From Burkholderia humptydooensis (lineage in GTDB: Bacteria; Pseudomonadota; Gammaproteobacteria; Burkholderiales; Burkholderiaceae), in assembly GCF_001513745.1 (NCBI RefSeq), contig NZ_CP013382.1, forward strand, positions 2,170,001 to 2,234,000: DNA of 64,000 bases, in the 5' to 3' direction. The translations under genes were made by a program, and so were the position numbers. Numbering within the stretch: position 1 is the stretch's first letter; every line of letters begins with the position of its first letter. Shown here in pieces: positions 28,040 to 37,331 of the stretch. The notes under the pieces are model-generated. The model saw only the letters and a program-made list of their open reading frames with translations. It ran no database searches and was not told where the DNA came from.

Positions 28040-28900
28040 TAGCAATGGCGAATCGGACTAGTAAGTCTGCCACGCCCACCGTTTCCGAGACACGGCCTGA
28101 TGAATTGTGTGATCCACGGACATCACACGTTCTGGTGTCTCCAGGCCGACGCTTCGCAAGTGGTTGGCTGCTACCAAGAGACGGGAGAGGAAGGCCTTCG
28201 CTCTCAAAGCCGTCGCCCTCTGACCAGCCCGAATCGAAAGGTCTCTGACGCTGATCGGGCAACGATTCTTCGACTGCGGGCAGAGCGCAAGGGGGCACGG
28301 CGAATCCAAAACGGATTGCGTCTGCATGAGCAAAGAGAACTGTCCCTTGCGACTATTCACAAGGTTCTGCGCGAGGCGTCTATCAGTACACGGCCATCGA
28401 CAACTGTTCACGCTTTCGTGTGCTGGCCATCTACCTGCGTAGAAATGCCCGAAATACGCTGCTTTTTCTTGATCGTGTCATCGAGGAGATGCCGTTTTCG
28501 ATTCAACGTATCCAGACCGACCGCGGCAGCGAGTTCTTCGCTGAATCCGTGCAGCGGCGCCTGATGACCGAGTGCATCAAATTCCGGCCAATTCCATCAC
28601 GTTCGCCGCACCTCAATGGCAAGGTCGAACGCTCGCAGCTTACCAACCTGAACGAGCTTTGGTCTCACCATGGCCCGACGGAGCAGGCAACCTTGTTGAC
28701 CGCATCGCGGAGCTGAGGAAGTCACACCTCTCGCCGAGGAGGTGGAAAGTGCATACGACGAGCGGAAAGAGCGAATTTGGCACCGCGAATGGCGGGTCGA
28801 CAAAATCCTCGGCGAACATCATCGGCGCGCGTCGGAACCCGCGTCTCCTACCGGCGCCACGGGTTCCGACGCGCCAAAGAAACGGTCGTCAACAAAGTGA
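28040..28900 (+). mobile_element. IS481-family transposase remnant
   Basis: The frame from about 28100 encodes the N-terminal helix-turn-helix part of an IS481-type transposase (YQETGEEGLRSQSRRP, then KGARRIQNGL). From 28381 another frame encodes the integrase core: AIDNCSRFRV with the first catalytic Asp, IQTDRGSEF with the second, and SPHLNGKVER with the Glu. The segment normally lying between helix-turn-helix and core is missing, and further frame changes occur after about 28650. The element is therefore internally deleted, frameshifted and dead. I did not find clear terminal inverted repeats. Confidence 0.75.
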
Positions 28901-29119
28901 AACGATGTCTGCGAATCGCACAGATGAATGAGATCCCAACGTGCAATGGCTAGAACCTTGGCTGCATCCAAGCATTGTGACCAGATCCGCAACTACTTGA
29001 GGGGCGCTGCTGTTTCGGATGCGCATTCTGCTCCGGACGGCTAGTCGGCGATGCTGTACGCCTTGCGCCGCATAAATATGTCGACGCAAGAATGCAGCCA
29101 CTCAAGGTCAGACAACACA

Positions 29120-30103
29120 TCAAGCCACGCGCCTGAAATACGACAACGTGATTTCGCGCAAGTCCGGCAACGCGAACACTTCCGGGTGCAGGAACGCGGC
29201 CGCTTCGGCCAGCACCGCATGTCGCGCGATCGGCCCGAGCGATTCGATCCAGTGATCACCCACGCTCACGATCCTCACCCGGCGCGTCGACACCAGGTGC
29301 TGCCACACCGGATTGGTCTCGAAGCCGCGCCGGCCGCTGTCGTCGTACACGAAAATAATGTCGGGCTTCGCCAGCAACAGCGTCTCGAGGCTCATCTGGA
29401 ACGCCGTATTGTCGCGCTGCGACGGCAGCGGATTGCGCCCGGCGATGTTGACGCCACCCAGCGCATTCAGTAGCGAACAGGTCATGTTCTCGTCGTAGAA
29501 CGCCCACGGCGCAACGCCCGCTCCCCAGACGAACAGGTACCGCGACGCGCGGCGCGATCCTGCCCGCGTGCGGAATCCCGCGAGCACGTCGGCAAAGCGC
29601 CGGTTGAGCGCGGCGGCCGCCTCGGCGTGACCAAGCGCCGCCCCGACGAGCGCGATGCTGCGGTCGCTGTCGTCGCCGGTCTCCAGATCGAGTGCAAGAT
29701 ACGGCGCGATCTGCCGAAGCTGCGCCGCGTTCGCCTCGGTATAGCGACGGATCGCGACGACGAGGTCCACATGCGCGCTCGCCAGCAGTTCCAGGTTCGG
29801 GCTCGCACGCTGCCCAAGGTCGATCACGCGATCCATCCTGTCCAGCAGATGGGCGGGCCGCCGATTGCGCACGAGAAACGTCGACGCGATCGGCTGCACG
29901 CCGAGCGCCAACGCGGTATCAGCCCCGAAATACGAAATCGCCGCAAGCCGGCTCGGCGCGGTATCGAAGTGCAGCGTCACGCCGCGATCGTCCACGACGC
30001 TGTACGGCCGGGCAACCGACTCCGCGCGAACGGGCCGCGCAAGTCCCGTCGCCAGCGAAGCCAGCAACGCGAACGACAGTGCACGACGCTTGCGGTCAAT
30101 CAT
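29120..30103 (-). CDS. periplasmic iron-siderophore binding protein (FecB/FhuD type)
   Basis: 327 residues from the ATG complementary to 30101-30103, which overlaps the end of the ATPase gene. A signal peptide is visible (RALSFALLASLATGLARPVRA). The mature protein has the pattern of class III siderophore-binding proteins: YSVVDDRGVTLHFD at the start, SPNLELLASAHVDLVVA in the middle and KPDIIFVYDD toward the end. It hands ferric siderophore to the two FecCD permeases encoded upstream. It is the last gene of the set; the 3' side is the scar region. Confidence 0.88.
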   Translation of the reverse strand: MIDRKRRALSFALLASLATGLARPVRAESVARPYSVVDDRGVTLHFDTAPSRLAAISYFGADTALALGVQPIASTFLVRNRRPAHLLDRMDRVIDLGQRASPNLELLASAHVDLVVAIRRYTEANAAQLRQIAPYLALDLETGDDSDRSIALVGAALGHAEAAAALNRRFADVLAGFRTRAGSRRASRYLFVWGAGVAPWAFYDENMTCSLLNALGGVNIAGRNPLPSQRDNTAFQMSLETLLLAKPDIIFVYDDSGRRGFETNPVWQHLVSTRRVRIVSVGDHWIESLGPIARHAVLAEAAAFLHPEVFALPDLREITLSYFRRVA

Positions 30104-30953
30104 CCCCGGCTGTCCCGATCGACGGCACGGCATCGCGAACGGCCTGCCCGGCACCGTTCTCATCGCCGCCGGGCGCCGCATAGCCGAGCGGATGGCAGAC
30201 CGGCACACCGTCGCTCGCGCCATGCAGCCGCTCGCTGCGCACATGGAATACGTCCGCGACGAACGCCGGCGTCAGCACGTCGACTGGCGCGCCGTCGGCC
30301 ACAAGCCGGCCGTCGCGCATCACGATCGCCCGGTCCGCAAAACGCATCGCCTGGTTCAGGTCGTGCAGCGACATCACGAGCGTCAGCCCGAATTCCTCGT
30401 TGAGCCGCCGCAGCGTCTGCATCACGTCGAGCTGATGGCCGAGGTCGAGATAGGTCGTCGGCTCGTCGAGCAGCAAGATGTCCGCGCGCTGCGCGAGCGC
30501 CATCGCGATCCATACGCGCTGACGTTCGCCGCCCGACAGCGCGACGAGCGAACGATCGCGCATCGTGACGAGCCCGGTCATCTCCAGCGCCCATTCGACC
30601 GCTTCGCGATCGTCGTCAGTTTCGCCACGCAGCCAGGTTCGGTACGCAAACCGTCCGTGGCGGACGAGTTCCTGCACCGTCAGGCCGGACGGAATGTCCT
30701 GCGCCTGGGCCAGGAACGCGACGCGACGCGCGAGCTTTCGGCGTGGCCATTGCCGCAGCGACACGTCGTCGAGTAGCGCATCGCCGCCGCGCGGCGCGAG
30801 CAGGCCGGCCAGCGCGCGCAACAGCGTGCTCTTGCCCGAGCCGTTCGGACCGAGCAGCACGGTGATCCGACCTGATTCGATCGACAGCGACAGGCTGTCG
30901 ACGATGCGGCGCGGGCCATATCCGAGCGAAAGATTGTGGGCGACGAGTGTCAT
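30096..30953 (-). CDS. iron-siderophore ABC transporter ATPase (FecE/FepC type)
   Basis: 285 residues. The start at 30953 overlaps the permease stop as ATGA, and its TGA overlaps the binding-protein start. Walker A is GPNGSGKST (35-43), the signature is LSGGERQR, Walker B is ILLLDEPTTYLD and the switch is SLHD. The sequence QAQDIPSGLTVQELVRHGR is typical of FepC/FhuC-type ATPases for siderophores. It powers the two neighbouring permeases. The C-terminal tail of about 35 residues after LHGASDG is longer than usual and of unknown role. Confidence 0.92.
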   Translation of the reverse strand: MTLVAHNLSLGYGPRRIVDSLSLSIESGRITVLLGPNGSGKSTLLRALAGLLAPRGGDALLDDVSLRQWPRRKLARRVAFLAQAQDIPSGLTVQELVRHGRFAYRTWLRGETDDDREAVEWALEMTGLVTMRDRSLVALSGGERQRVWIAMALAQRADILLLDEPTTYLDLGHQLDVMQTLRRLNEEFGLTLVMSLHDLNQAMRFADRAIVMRDGRLVADGAPVDVLTPAFVADVFHVRSERLHGASDGVPVCHPLGYAAPGGDENGAGQAVRDAVPSIGTAGDD

Positions 30954-31990
30954 CGCGACGACCGGGACAGCAGATGGAGAAACAGCGGCGCACCGAACAG
31001 CGCGGTGACCGCCCCCACCGGAATCTCGGCCGGTGCGACGACGACGCGCCCGGCCAGATCCGCAAGCGCGGTGATCAATGCACCGCAAAGAAGCGCGAAC
31101 GGTGCCTGCCGCGCGAGCGGGCCGCCCACGGCAAGCCGCGCGAGATGCGGCGCGATCAGGCCGACGAACGCGACCGGGCCGGCAATCGCTACGGCACCGG
31201 CTGCCGCGAAACCTGCATAGACGATCGCTGCGAGACGCCACCGCTCGACGTTCAGCCCGACGCTCGTCGCCGCGTCGTCGCCGAGCGACAACACCTGCAC
31301 CGCCGGCAGAACGACCGGCAGCAGCACGATCGTTGCCGCGGTCCACGGCGCGAGCAGCAGCACGTGCTGCCAGCCGCGCGCGTACAGGTTGCCCGCGAGC
31401 CACGTCAGCAGCACCTCGATGCGGCTCGAACCCCAGCCCGCGAGTATCGTCATCGCGACCGCATACATCGCCGCGCTGACCGCAACGCCCATCAAGGTCA
31501 GCCGGAACGGCGCCGTGCCGCTGCGCCACGCGAGCGCGTAGACGCCCAGCGCCGCGCCGATGCCGCCTGCCTGCGCGACGAGCGGCATCCACGTGATGTC
31601 GTATGCGTCGAGGCGGCTGCCGTCGAGCGCGCCGGCGAAGTTCGCGACGAGCAGCAGGAGCATCACGCCGAGCGTCGCGCCGGACGACACGCCGATCACG
31701 CCGGGCTCCGCGAGCGGATTGCGCAGCGCCGCCTGCAGCACGAGCCCGCTCGCCGCCAGTTGCGCGCCGATCATCAGTGCAAGCAGCACGCGCGGCAGGC
31801 GCAGATCCCACATCACGAAGGCAACATCGCGCGCGCCGTCGCGATGGATCAGTGCCTGAGCGACCGCCGTCAACGGGAAATCAGCCGCGCCGAAACGCAC
31901 CGACAGGACGACCGTGAGCATCAGGATCGCGGCCCATCCTGCGCGACGCGCGTGCGGCGTGCCAATCGGCCGGCTCGGCCCGCCCTTCAT
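30950..31990 (-). CDS. FecCD-family siderophore permease, subunit 1
   Basis: 346 residues with start ATG at 31988-31990, overlapping the upstream permease stop as ATGA. Hallmarks are LRLPRVLLALMIGAQLAASG, ALRNPLAEPGVIG, GPVAFVGLIAPHLAR and IPVGAVTALFGAPLF. It forms the inner-membrane channel, probably as a heterodimer with the permease encoded just upstream, as in FepD/FepG. No defects seen. Confidence 0.92.
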   Translation of the reverse strand: MKGGPSRPIGTPHARRAGWAAILMLTVVLSVRFGAADFPLTAVAQALIHRDGARDVAFVMWDLRLPRVLLALMIGAQLAASGLVLQAALRNPLAEPGVIGVSSGATLGVMLLLLVANFAGALDGSRLDAYDITWMPLVAQAGGIGAALGVYALAWRSGTAPFRLTLMGVAVSAAMYAVAMTILAGWGSSRIEVLLTWLAGNLYARGWQHVLLLAPWTAATIVLLPVVLPAVQVLSLGDDAATSVGLNVERWRLAAIVYAGFAAAGAVAIAGPVAFVGLIAPHLARLAVGGPLARQAPFALLCGALITALADLAGRVVVAPAEIPVGAVTALFGAPLFLHLLSRSSR

Positions 31991-33036
31991 GTCGATACTC
32001 CTTCGTCGCGGCGAATCACCGCGATCAGCAGCGGCGTGGCGACCAGCGCAGTCAGAAAGCCGACCGGCAGTTCGCGCGGCGCGGCAACCGTGCGGGCGAC
32101 GAGATCCGCGGCCGACACGAGCAACGCGCCCGCCAGCGCCGTCACGCCCAGCGTCCGGCGATAACCGCCCCCGAGCGCGACACGCGCGAAATGCGGCACG
32201 CACAGTCCGACGAAGCCGACCGGCCCCGCGATCGACACCACCGACGCCGACAACGCGACCGCGATGCCGCCGAGCACCAAACGCCAGCGCAACAGGTCGA
32301 GGCCGACGCTCTGCGCCGCTTCGTCGCCGAGCGCGAGCGTGTCGAGCACGCGCGCACCGGCCAGCGCGGCGGCGAGCCCTGCGACGGTCCACGGCGCGAC
32401 CATCGCGACCTGCTGCCAGCCGACACCCGCGAAGCCGCCGGCCAACCAGTAGAACAAGGGTCCCGCCTGCGGACCCGCCACAATCATCAGCGAAATGACG
32501 CCCGCGCTGCTGAGCGCGGCAATCGTCGTTCCGGCCAGCGACAAACGCAACGGTGACAGCCGCGCGCGCCACGCCAGCGCGAACGTGAGCGTCGCCGCGA
32601 TGCCACCGCCGGCCAGCGCCACGAACGGCAGCATGCTTGCGGACCAGGCTGGCGCCAACACGGTCGCCGCCACGACCGCTAGCGCCGCGCCGCTGACGAC
32701 GGCTGTCAGCGTCGGGTCGGCGAGCGGATTGCGCGTGATGCCCTGCATCAGCGCGCCTGCGACCGCGAGGCTCGCCCCGACCATCAACGCCGCGATCAGG
32801 CGCGGCAGCCGCAGCGTGTGAACGACCTGCGCGGCGGGCGTGTCGCCGCCGGCCAGCGCATCGAGCGCAGCCGCGGGACTCAGCACGAGGTTGCCGGCGC
32901 ACAGGCTCGCGAGCGCGATCGCAACGAGGCCGCCGATCAACACGAGCGCGACCGCGCCGACCCGTGCGCGTCCCCCGCATGCCTTCCCCGGCAACGGAGA
33001 ACGCGGGCGCTTCGCCGTCACGGGCCGTCCGTTCAC
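31987..33036 (-). CDS. FecCD-family siderophore permease, subunit 2
   Basis: 349 residues. I choose the GTG at 33034-33036 because it overlaps the MATE gene stop as GTGA and the preceding sequence has no ATG in frame that avoids a large overlap. Hallmarks are LRLPRLIAALMVGASLAVAG, GITRNPLADPTL, GPVGFVGLCVPHFAR and LPVGFLTALVATPLL. It is the partner of the next permease. The unbroken chain of overlapping starts from the MATE gene to the ATPase argues for one transcript. Confidence 0.9.
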   Translation of the reverse strand: MNGRPVTAKRPRSPLPGKACGGRARVGAVALVLIGGLVAIALASLCAGNLVLSPAAALDALAGGDTPAAQVVHTLRLPRLIAALMVGASLAVAGALMQGITRNPLADPTLTAVVSGAALAVVAATVLAPAWSASMLPFVALAGGGIAATLTFALAWRARLSPLRLSLAGTTIAALSSAGVISLMIVAGPQAGPLFYWLAGGFAGVGWQQVAMVAPWTVAGLAAALAGARVLDTLALGDEAAQSVGLDLLRWRLVLGGIAVALSASVVSIAGPVGFVGLCVPHFARVALGGGYRRTLGVTALAGALLVSAADLVARTVAAPRELPVGFLTALVATPLLIAVIRRDEGVST

Positions 33037-34409
33037 GAGCGTGCCGCGCCGGCCTGTTTCGCCAGCGCGTCCAGCCGGTACTCGAACTTGCGCAGCAGCA
33101 TGGACGAGGTCGCGGCCAACCCGATCGCGAGTCCGATCCAGATGCCGTAGATGCCGTAGCCGAGCATGACGCCGGCGGCCCACGCGACCGGCAGCCCGAT
33201 CATCCAGTAGCCGACGATCGAGATGCGGAACGAACTCGTCACGTCGCCGAGCCCGCGCAGGATGCCGACGCCGATGTTCTGGCTGCAATCGAAGATCTGC
33301 AGCAGCGCCGCGATCGTCAGCAGCCCCGCCGCGAGCCGCAGCACGTCGGCATTCGCCGCCGAGCCGCGCGCCAGAAAAGGGGCGAGCACACTCGTCGGCG
33401 CGACGAGGTACGGCAGCGCGACGATCAGCATCGCGCCGACGCCGAGCGCGAGCCCCGTATAGCCGAGCCGCCGCGCACCGCGATAGTCGTGCTGCGCGCA
33501 TGCGTGGCTGATGCTGATCGACGACGCGTGCGACAACCCGACCGAAATCATGAACACGATGTAGATCACCTGATTGACGACCGTCTGAGCCGCCAGCGCA
33601 TCGGTGCCGAGCGTGCCGATCACGAGCGTGAGCACGGTGAAGAATGCGGCCTCCGACCCGTAGGTCGCGGCAATCGGCACGCCCATCTTCAACGTCTGCC
33701 TGAACGCATCGGCGTCGGCCCGCCAGAAGGCCAGCGACAGGTGCTCCCGCAGTGCCGCCCGGCGCTTCGCAATCGTCAGAAACGCGACGAACGACAGCAG
33801 GTACACCACGCTCGTCGCGCACGCGACGCCGGTCAGGCCGAGTTCGGGGAACCCGAGGCGGCCGAACATCAACGCGTAGTCGAGCACCGCGTTGACCGCG
33901 ATCGACACGACCGTGATCGCGAGCAGCGGCCCGGGCTTGCGCAGCCCGACTGTGTATTGGCGCAGCGACTGGAACCACAGGCACGGCAGCATACCGGGCG
34001 CTGCCGCCGCCAGATAGAGCGCGGTCTGCCGCGCGACGCCGGGATTCTGGCCGAGCCACACGAGCGGCCGCTCGACGGCCAGCATCAGCAGTACGAACGC
34101 GAGCGCGGCGAGCGTCGACAACGCAAAGCTCGCTCGGACGAGACGCATGATCCGCGCGGCGTCGTCCTGCCCGTTCGCGAACGCGACCAGATTGCCGGTG
34201 CCCGTGACGAGGCCCGTCCCCATCGTGCGCAACTGGTTGAACAACGTGAGCGCGAGACCGCCGGCAGCGATCTCGCGCGGACCGAGCATCCCCATCATCA
34301 CGATGTCGGTCGTGGTCAGCGCGACCTGCGCGAGCTGGGTAAGGATGAGCGGCGCGGCAAGCGCGCCGATGTGCCGGGCGTCGAGCCAGAACTGTCCGTG
34401 AGGTTTCAT
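33033..34409 (-). CDS. MATE-family efflux transporter
   Basis: 458 residues from the ATG at 34407-34409. About twelve membrane segments are visible in the NorM-like pattern: LAAPLILTQLAQVALTTTDIVMMG at the start, AVLDYALMFG and the repeated GAAxIGxA-like packing later. MATE proteins export small organic molecules in exchange for Na+ or H+. Its position between the TonB receptor and the siderophore permeases suggests it exports the apo-siderophore or recycles it after iron release. This role is inferred from position; drug efflux is the alternative. Confidence 0.9.
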   Translation of the reverse strand: MKPHGQFWLDARHIGALAAPLILTQLAQVALTTTDIVMMGMLGPREIAAGGLALTLFNQLRTMGTGLVTGTGNLVAFANGQDDAARIMRLVRASFALSTLAALAFVLLMLAVERPLVWLGQNPGVARQTALYLAAAAPGMLPCLWFQSLRQYTVGLRKPGPLLAITVVSIAVNAVLDYALMFGRLGFPELGLTGVACATSVVYLLSFVAFLTIAKRRAALREHLSLAFWRADADAFRQTLKMGVPIAATYGSEAAFFTVLTLVIGTLGTDALAAQTVVNQVIYIVFMISVGLSHASSISISHACAQHDYRGARRLGYTGLALGVGAMLIVALPYLVAPTSVLAPFLARGSAANADVLRLAAGLLTIAALLQIFDCSQNIGVGILRGLGDVTSSFRISIVGYWMIGLPVAWAAGVMLGYGIYGIWIGLAIGLAATSSMLLRKFEYRLDALAKQAGAARS

Positions 34410-34486
34410 GCAATGACGGTGAAAATCGGAACGGCAAATCGTCGGCAGGCCGGGCGGCACATACGCCCCCGGTCTGCCGACGTCCG

Positions 34487-36913
34487 TCACAGGTCGGTCG
34501 ACACCGACAGCCAGAACGTGCGCGGCGCGCCCGTGAACAGATACCCGGTCGGATTTGCCTGCCAGTAGTCGCGGTTGAACAGGTTCGTCACGTTCGCGCG
34601 CAGCGTCACGTCGCGGCCAGCCACTTTCGTCGTATAGCGGCCGCCGAGATCGAAGCGCGTCCAGCTCGGCACGTGCTGCGTGTTGTCCTGGCTCACGTAG
34701 GCCTTGCCCGTGTAGATCATCCGGCTCGTCAGCGTGACGCCCGGCAAGAACGGCGTATCCCATTCCGCGCCGAGCGTCGCCTGCAGCGACGGCGCGCCGA
34801 TCGCGTGATTGCCGTCGTACGTGCCGCCCTGCGTGCGGCGAAGCCGCGCGTCGAGCCACGTGAAGCCGCCGAGCAGCCGCACGCCGCGCGTCACCTCGCC
34901 GAAACCGGACAGTTCGAGCCCGCGATTGCGCTGCAACCCGTTGAGGCTGTACAGCTTGCTGACCGGGTCGACGATCCCGCTCGGCACGTCGATCTGGAAC
35001 AGCCCGAGCGTCGCGCCGAACTTGCCGAGATCGAGCTTGGTGCCGACTTCGTATTGCTTCGACTTGAACGGCGCGAATACCTGATTCGGGTTCGCCGCGT
35101 CAGGCGGCGGCGCCGAACCGGGCGTCAGTGCCTCGATGTAGTTCGCATAGAACGACAGTTGGTCGAGCGGCCGGACGACGAGCGCGACGGACGGCGTCGT
35201 CGCACCCTGGTCGTAGTGCGACGTTTCCGCTCCGGACGTGTCGAAGTTGCGGGTGCTCACCTGCTGGCGACGCACGCCGACCGTGAGCTGCACGAGCCCG
35301 CCGGCGGCGGACAGCGTATCGGCCACGCCGATGCTGCGCAGAATCTGCGCGCTGTCTTTCGCTTCAGGCGACACGGAAACCGGCGCACCCGGCCCGGCAA
35401 GGCGGGTCGGCATATAAATGTTCGTCGCGTAGCTGCCGTAAGCGGTCTGGCCGAACCACGTCGTCTGCTGCAGGTAGTCGCCGCTCACCACGAGCTGGTG
35501 ATCGATCGGGCCCGTCTTGAAGCGTGCGCGCGCACCGGCCTCGGCCGACAACGCACGCGACGCGCCCGACTGGTATCGCGACAGCGACGTCGCGTCACCT
35601 TGCGCATTGACGATCGTCGCACCCGGGTCTTCCAGCTTGTCGTAGCCGAACCGGTTCATGCCGACCGCACCGAACAGCGTCACATTCGACGACAGGTCGT
35701 ATTCGGCACGCCCGAGCGCCGTCAGACTGTGGGAATTCGAATAGGAAAACGTCTGCGCGAGATTGGTCCGCGAATCGGGCGCCGCCGGCACCGCGATGCC
35801 GGCGATCGGCGTGTAGCCGCGCACCGGCGCACGCATGAAGTCTTCCTGGTAGATCACGTCGCCGGACGCGCGCAGGCGGCTGCCGCGGTAGTCGAGCCCA
35901 ACCGACAGCGACGTGTTCCGCCGCGATTGTTCGTCGATCGGCGTATCGCCTTCGCGGTGGGCCGCGTTGACGCGCACGCCGAACTCGCCGTTCTGGCCGA
36001 AGCGCCTGCCGATGTCGGCATGGCCGCCGAACACCGAGCTCGACGCATATTCCGCCGTGAGGCGGTTGAGCGACGTATCGTCGGCGCGCTTCGTCACGAC
36101 GTTCACGCTGCCGCCGACGCTGCCCTGCGGCATCATCCCGTTCAGCAAGGCACCCGGCCCCTTGAGGATTTCGACCCGTTCAACGGGATCGGCGCCGACA
36201 CGATAGGCGGGCACGAGCCCGTAGAGTCCGTTGAGCGCGATTTCGCTGTTCTCGACGCGCAACCCGCGGATCGTGATCGCGTCATAGCGGTTGGTGCTGT
36301 CGATCGCGGCGCGGACCGACGGGTCCGTGGTGGTCAGCAGGTCCGCGACGCTCGTCGCCTGCTGGTCGCGGATCAGCTTTTCCGTATAGCTGGAGATGCT
36401 GAACGGCGTATCCATGTAGTCGCGATTGCCGAGCATGCCGACCTTCGCTCCCCGTGCCACCTGACCACCCGCATAGACCTCGGGTACTGCGTCGTCGATT
36501 CGCTTGCCGAGGACCTTCACGGCCGGCAGTACGGCAGCTTCGGCACCTGCTGCTGCAGAAGCCGGACGCAGCGAAAAGCTGCCGTCGGACTGCCGTACGG
36601 GTTCCAGACCCGTACCATTCAACAGCGCCTGGAACGCGCCCTGCACCGAGTAGGTGCCGTGGATGCCCGCGCTGGTCTTCCCGGCCGTCAGGTCGCCCGG
36701 CACGCTCAGCATCACGTTGGCCTGATCGGCAAGACGGTTCAGCGACGCCGACAGCGGGCCGGCCGGAATGTCGTATCGCCGGGTGGCGGCTTGCGCCGCC
36801 GCGCCGGCGGCCGACTGCGCAGATGCCGCCTGCCACGCGCCGCTCCCGGCGAGCGCGATGCCGAGAACGGCACACCGTACCGCGTGCGCGGTGGGACGGC
36901 GGGCGGTGCGCAT
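34487..36913 (-). CDS. TonB-dependent siderophore receptor with N-terminal signalling domain
   Basis: 808 residues from the ATG at 36911-36913; earlier in-frame ATGs would add an unlikely leader before the signal peptide (VLGIALAGSGAWQAASAQ). An STN/secretin-type signalling domain follows (RYDIPAGPLSASLNRLADQ), then the plug (DTPFSISSYTEKLI, VERVEILKGPGALL, GGSVNVVTKRA) and a 22-strand barrel ending in a C-terminal aromatic-pattern strand (FWLSVSTDL). It imports a ferric siderophore across the outer membrane. The signalling domain talks to the FecR-type protein encoded upstream. It resembles receptors for hydroxamate or carboxylate siderophores; the ligand cannot be named from sequence. Confidence 0.94.
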   Translation of the reverse strand: MRTARRPTAHAVRCAVLGIALAGSGAWQAASAQSAAGAAAQAATRRYDIPAGPLSASLNRLADQANVMLSVPGDLTAGKTSAGIHGTYSVQGAFQALLNGTGLEPVRQSDGSFSLRPASAAAGAEAAVLPAVKVLGKRIDDAVPEVYAGGQVARGAKVGMLGNRDYMDTPFSISSYTEKLIRDQQATSVADLLTTTDPSVRAAIDSTNRYDAITIRGLRVENSEIALNGLYGLVPAYRVGADPVERVEILKGPGALLNGMMPQGSVGGSVNVVTKRADDTSLNRLTAEYASSSVFGGHADIGRRFGQNGEFGVRVNAAHREGDTPIDEQSRRNTSLSVGLDYRGSRLRASGDVIYQEDFMRAPVRGYTPIAGIAVPAAPDSRTNLAQTFSYSNSHSLTALGRAEYDLSSNVTLFGAVGMNRFGYDKLEDPGATIVNAQGDATSLSRYQSGASRALSAEAGARARFKTGPIDHQLVVSGDYLQQTTWFGQTAYGSYATNIYMPTRLAGPGAPVSVSPEAKDSAQILRSIGVADTLSAAGGLVQLTVGVRRQQVSTRNFDTSGAETSHYDQGATTPSVALVVRPLDQLSFYANYIEALTPGSAPPPDAANPNQVFAPFKSKQYEVGTKLDLGKFGATLGLFQIDVPSGIVDPVSKLYSLNGLQRNRGLELSGFGEVTRGVRLLGGFTWLDARLRRTQGGTYDGNHAIGAPSLQATLGAEWDTPFLPGVTLTSRMIYTGKAYVSQDNTQHVPSWTRFDLGGRYTTKVAGRDVTLRANVTNLFNRDYWQANPTGYLFTGAPRTFWLSVSTDL

Positions 36914-37331
36914 CCGTGCACGGTTACACGCTGGCAACGAAATACCGGGGGGATTCGACGAACACGACGGGCGATGCATGGACGGCATTCCTTGAGAATG
37001 AAGTGAGCAAGGGGAGGTCCATCGCGCGTCTAACAGAGCCGGATACCTTGGCTTGATAGCGGCCGCGCCCGATCGTTCGGGCGGCGCCATGCTGGCTGCG
37101 ACTGTCGCCATCGCACGACGCCTGCTTCCGTCCGGAAACAGGCGCCGTCAGGCCGGAGCTGGTGCTCCGCCTCGTGGCGCCGGGTCGGCATTCAGAGCAC
37201 TGATTGATCTCCGAATGGTCCTCTTTCATCTGTTAATCGGATGACGTTCGGAAATGCGAACCAGAATTGGAAATTTTTTTAGTGCAGGTGAGATAGCGCT
37301 CGGACGCGCCGGCTCGGACCGGCATCGCGCC
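36914..37331 (-). other. leader region between fecR-like gene and TonB receptor gene
   Basis: 418 bases without a convincing gene. It holds two strong inverted repeats: CGCCTG/CAGGCG enclosing TTCCG/CGGAA at 37119-37144, and CGGAGC-TGGT-GCTCCG at 37154-37169. No T-run follows on the coding strand, so neither is a textbook terminator. They could fold in the mRNA leader and set the ratio of regulator to receptor expression, or flank a sigma-dependent promoter. Function is unproven. Confidence 0.5.

Noticed and set aside
37119..37169. Classical rho-independent terminator
   Set aside because: The hairpins are strong but no T-run follows on either strand, so I list them only as structured leader.
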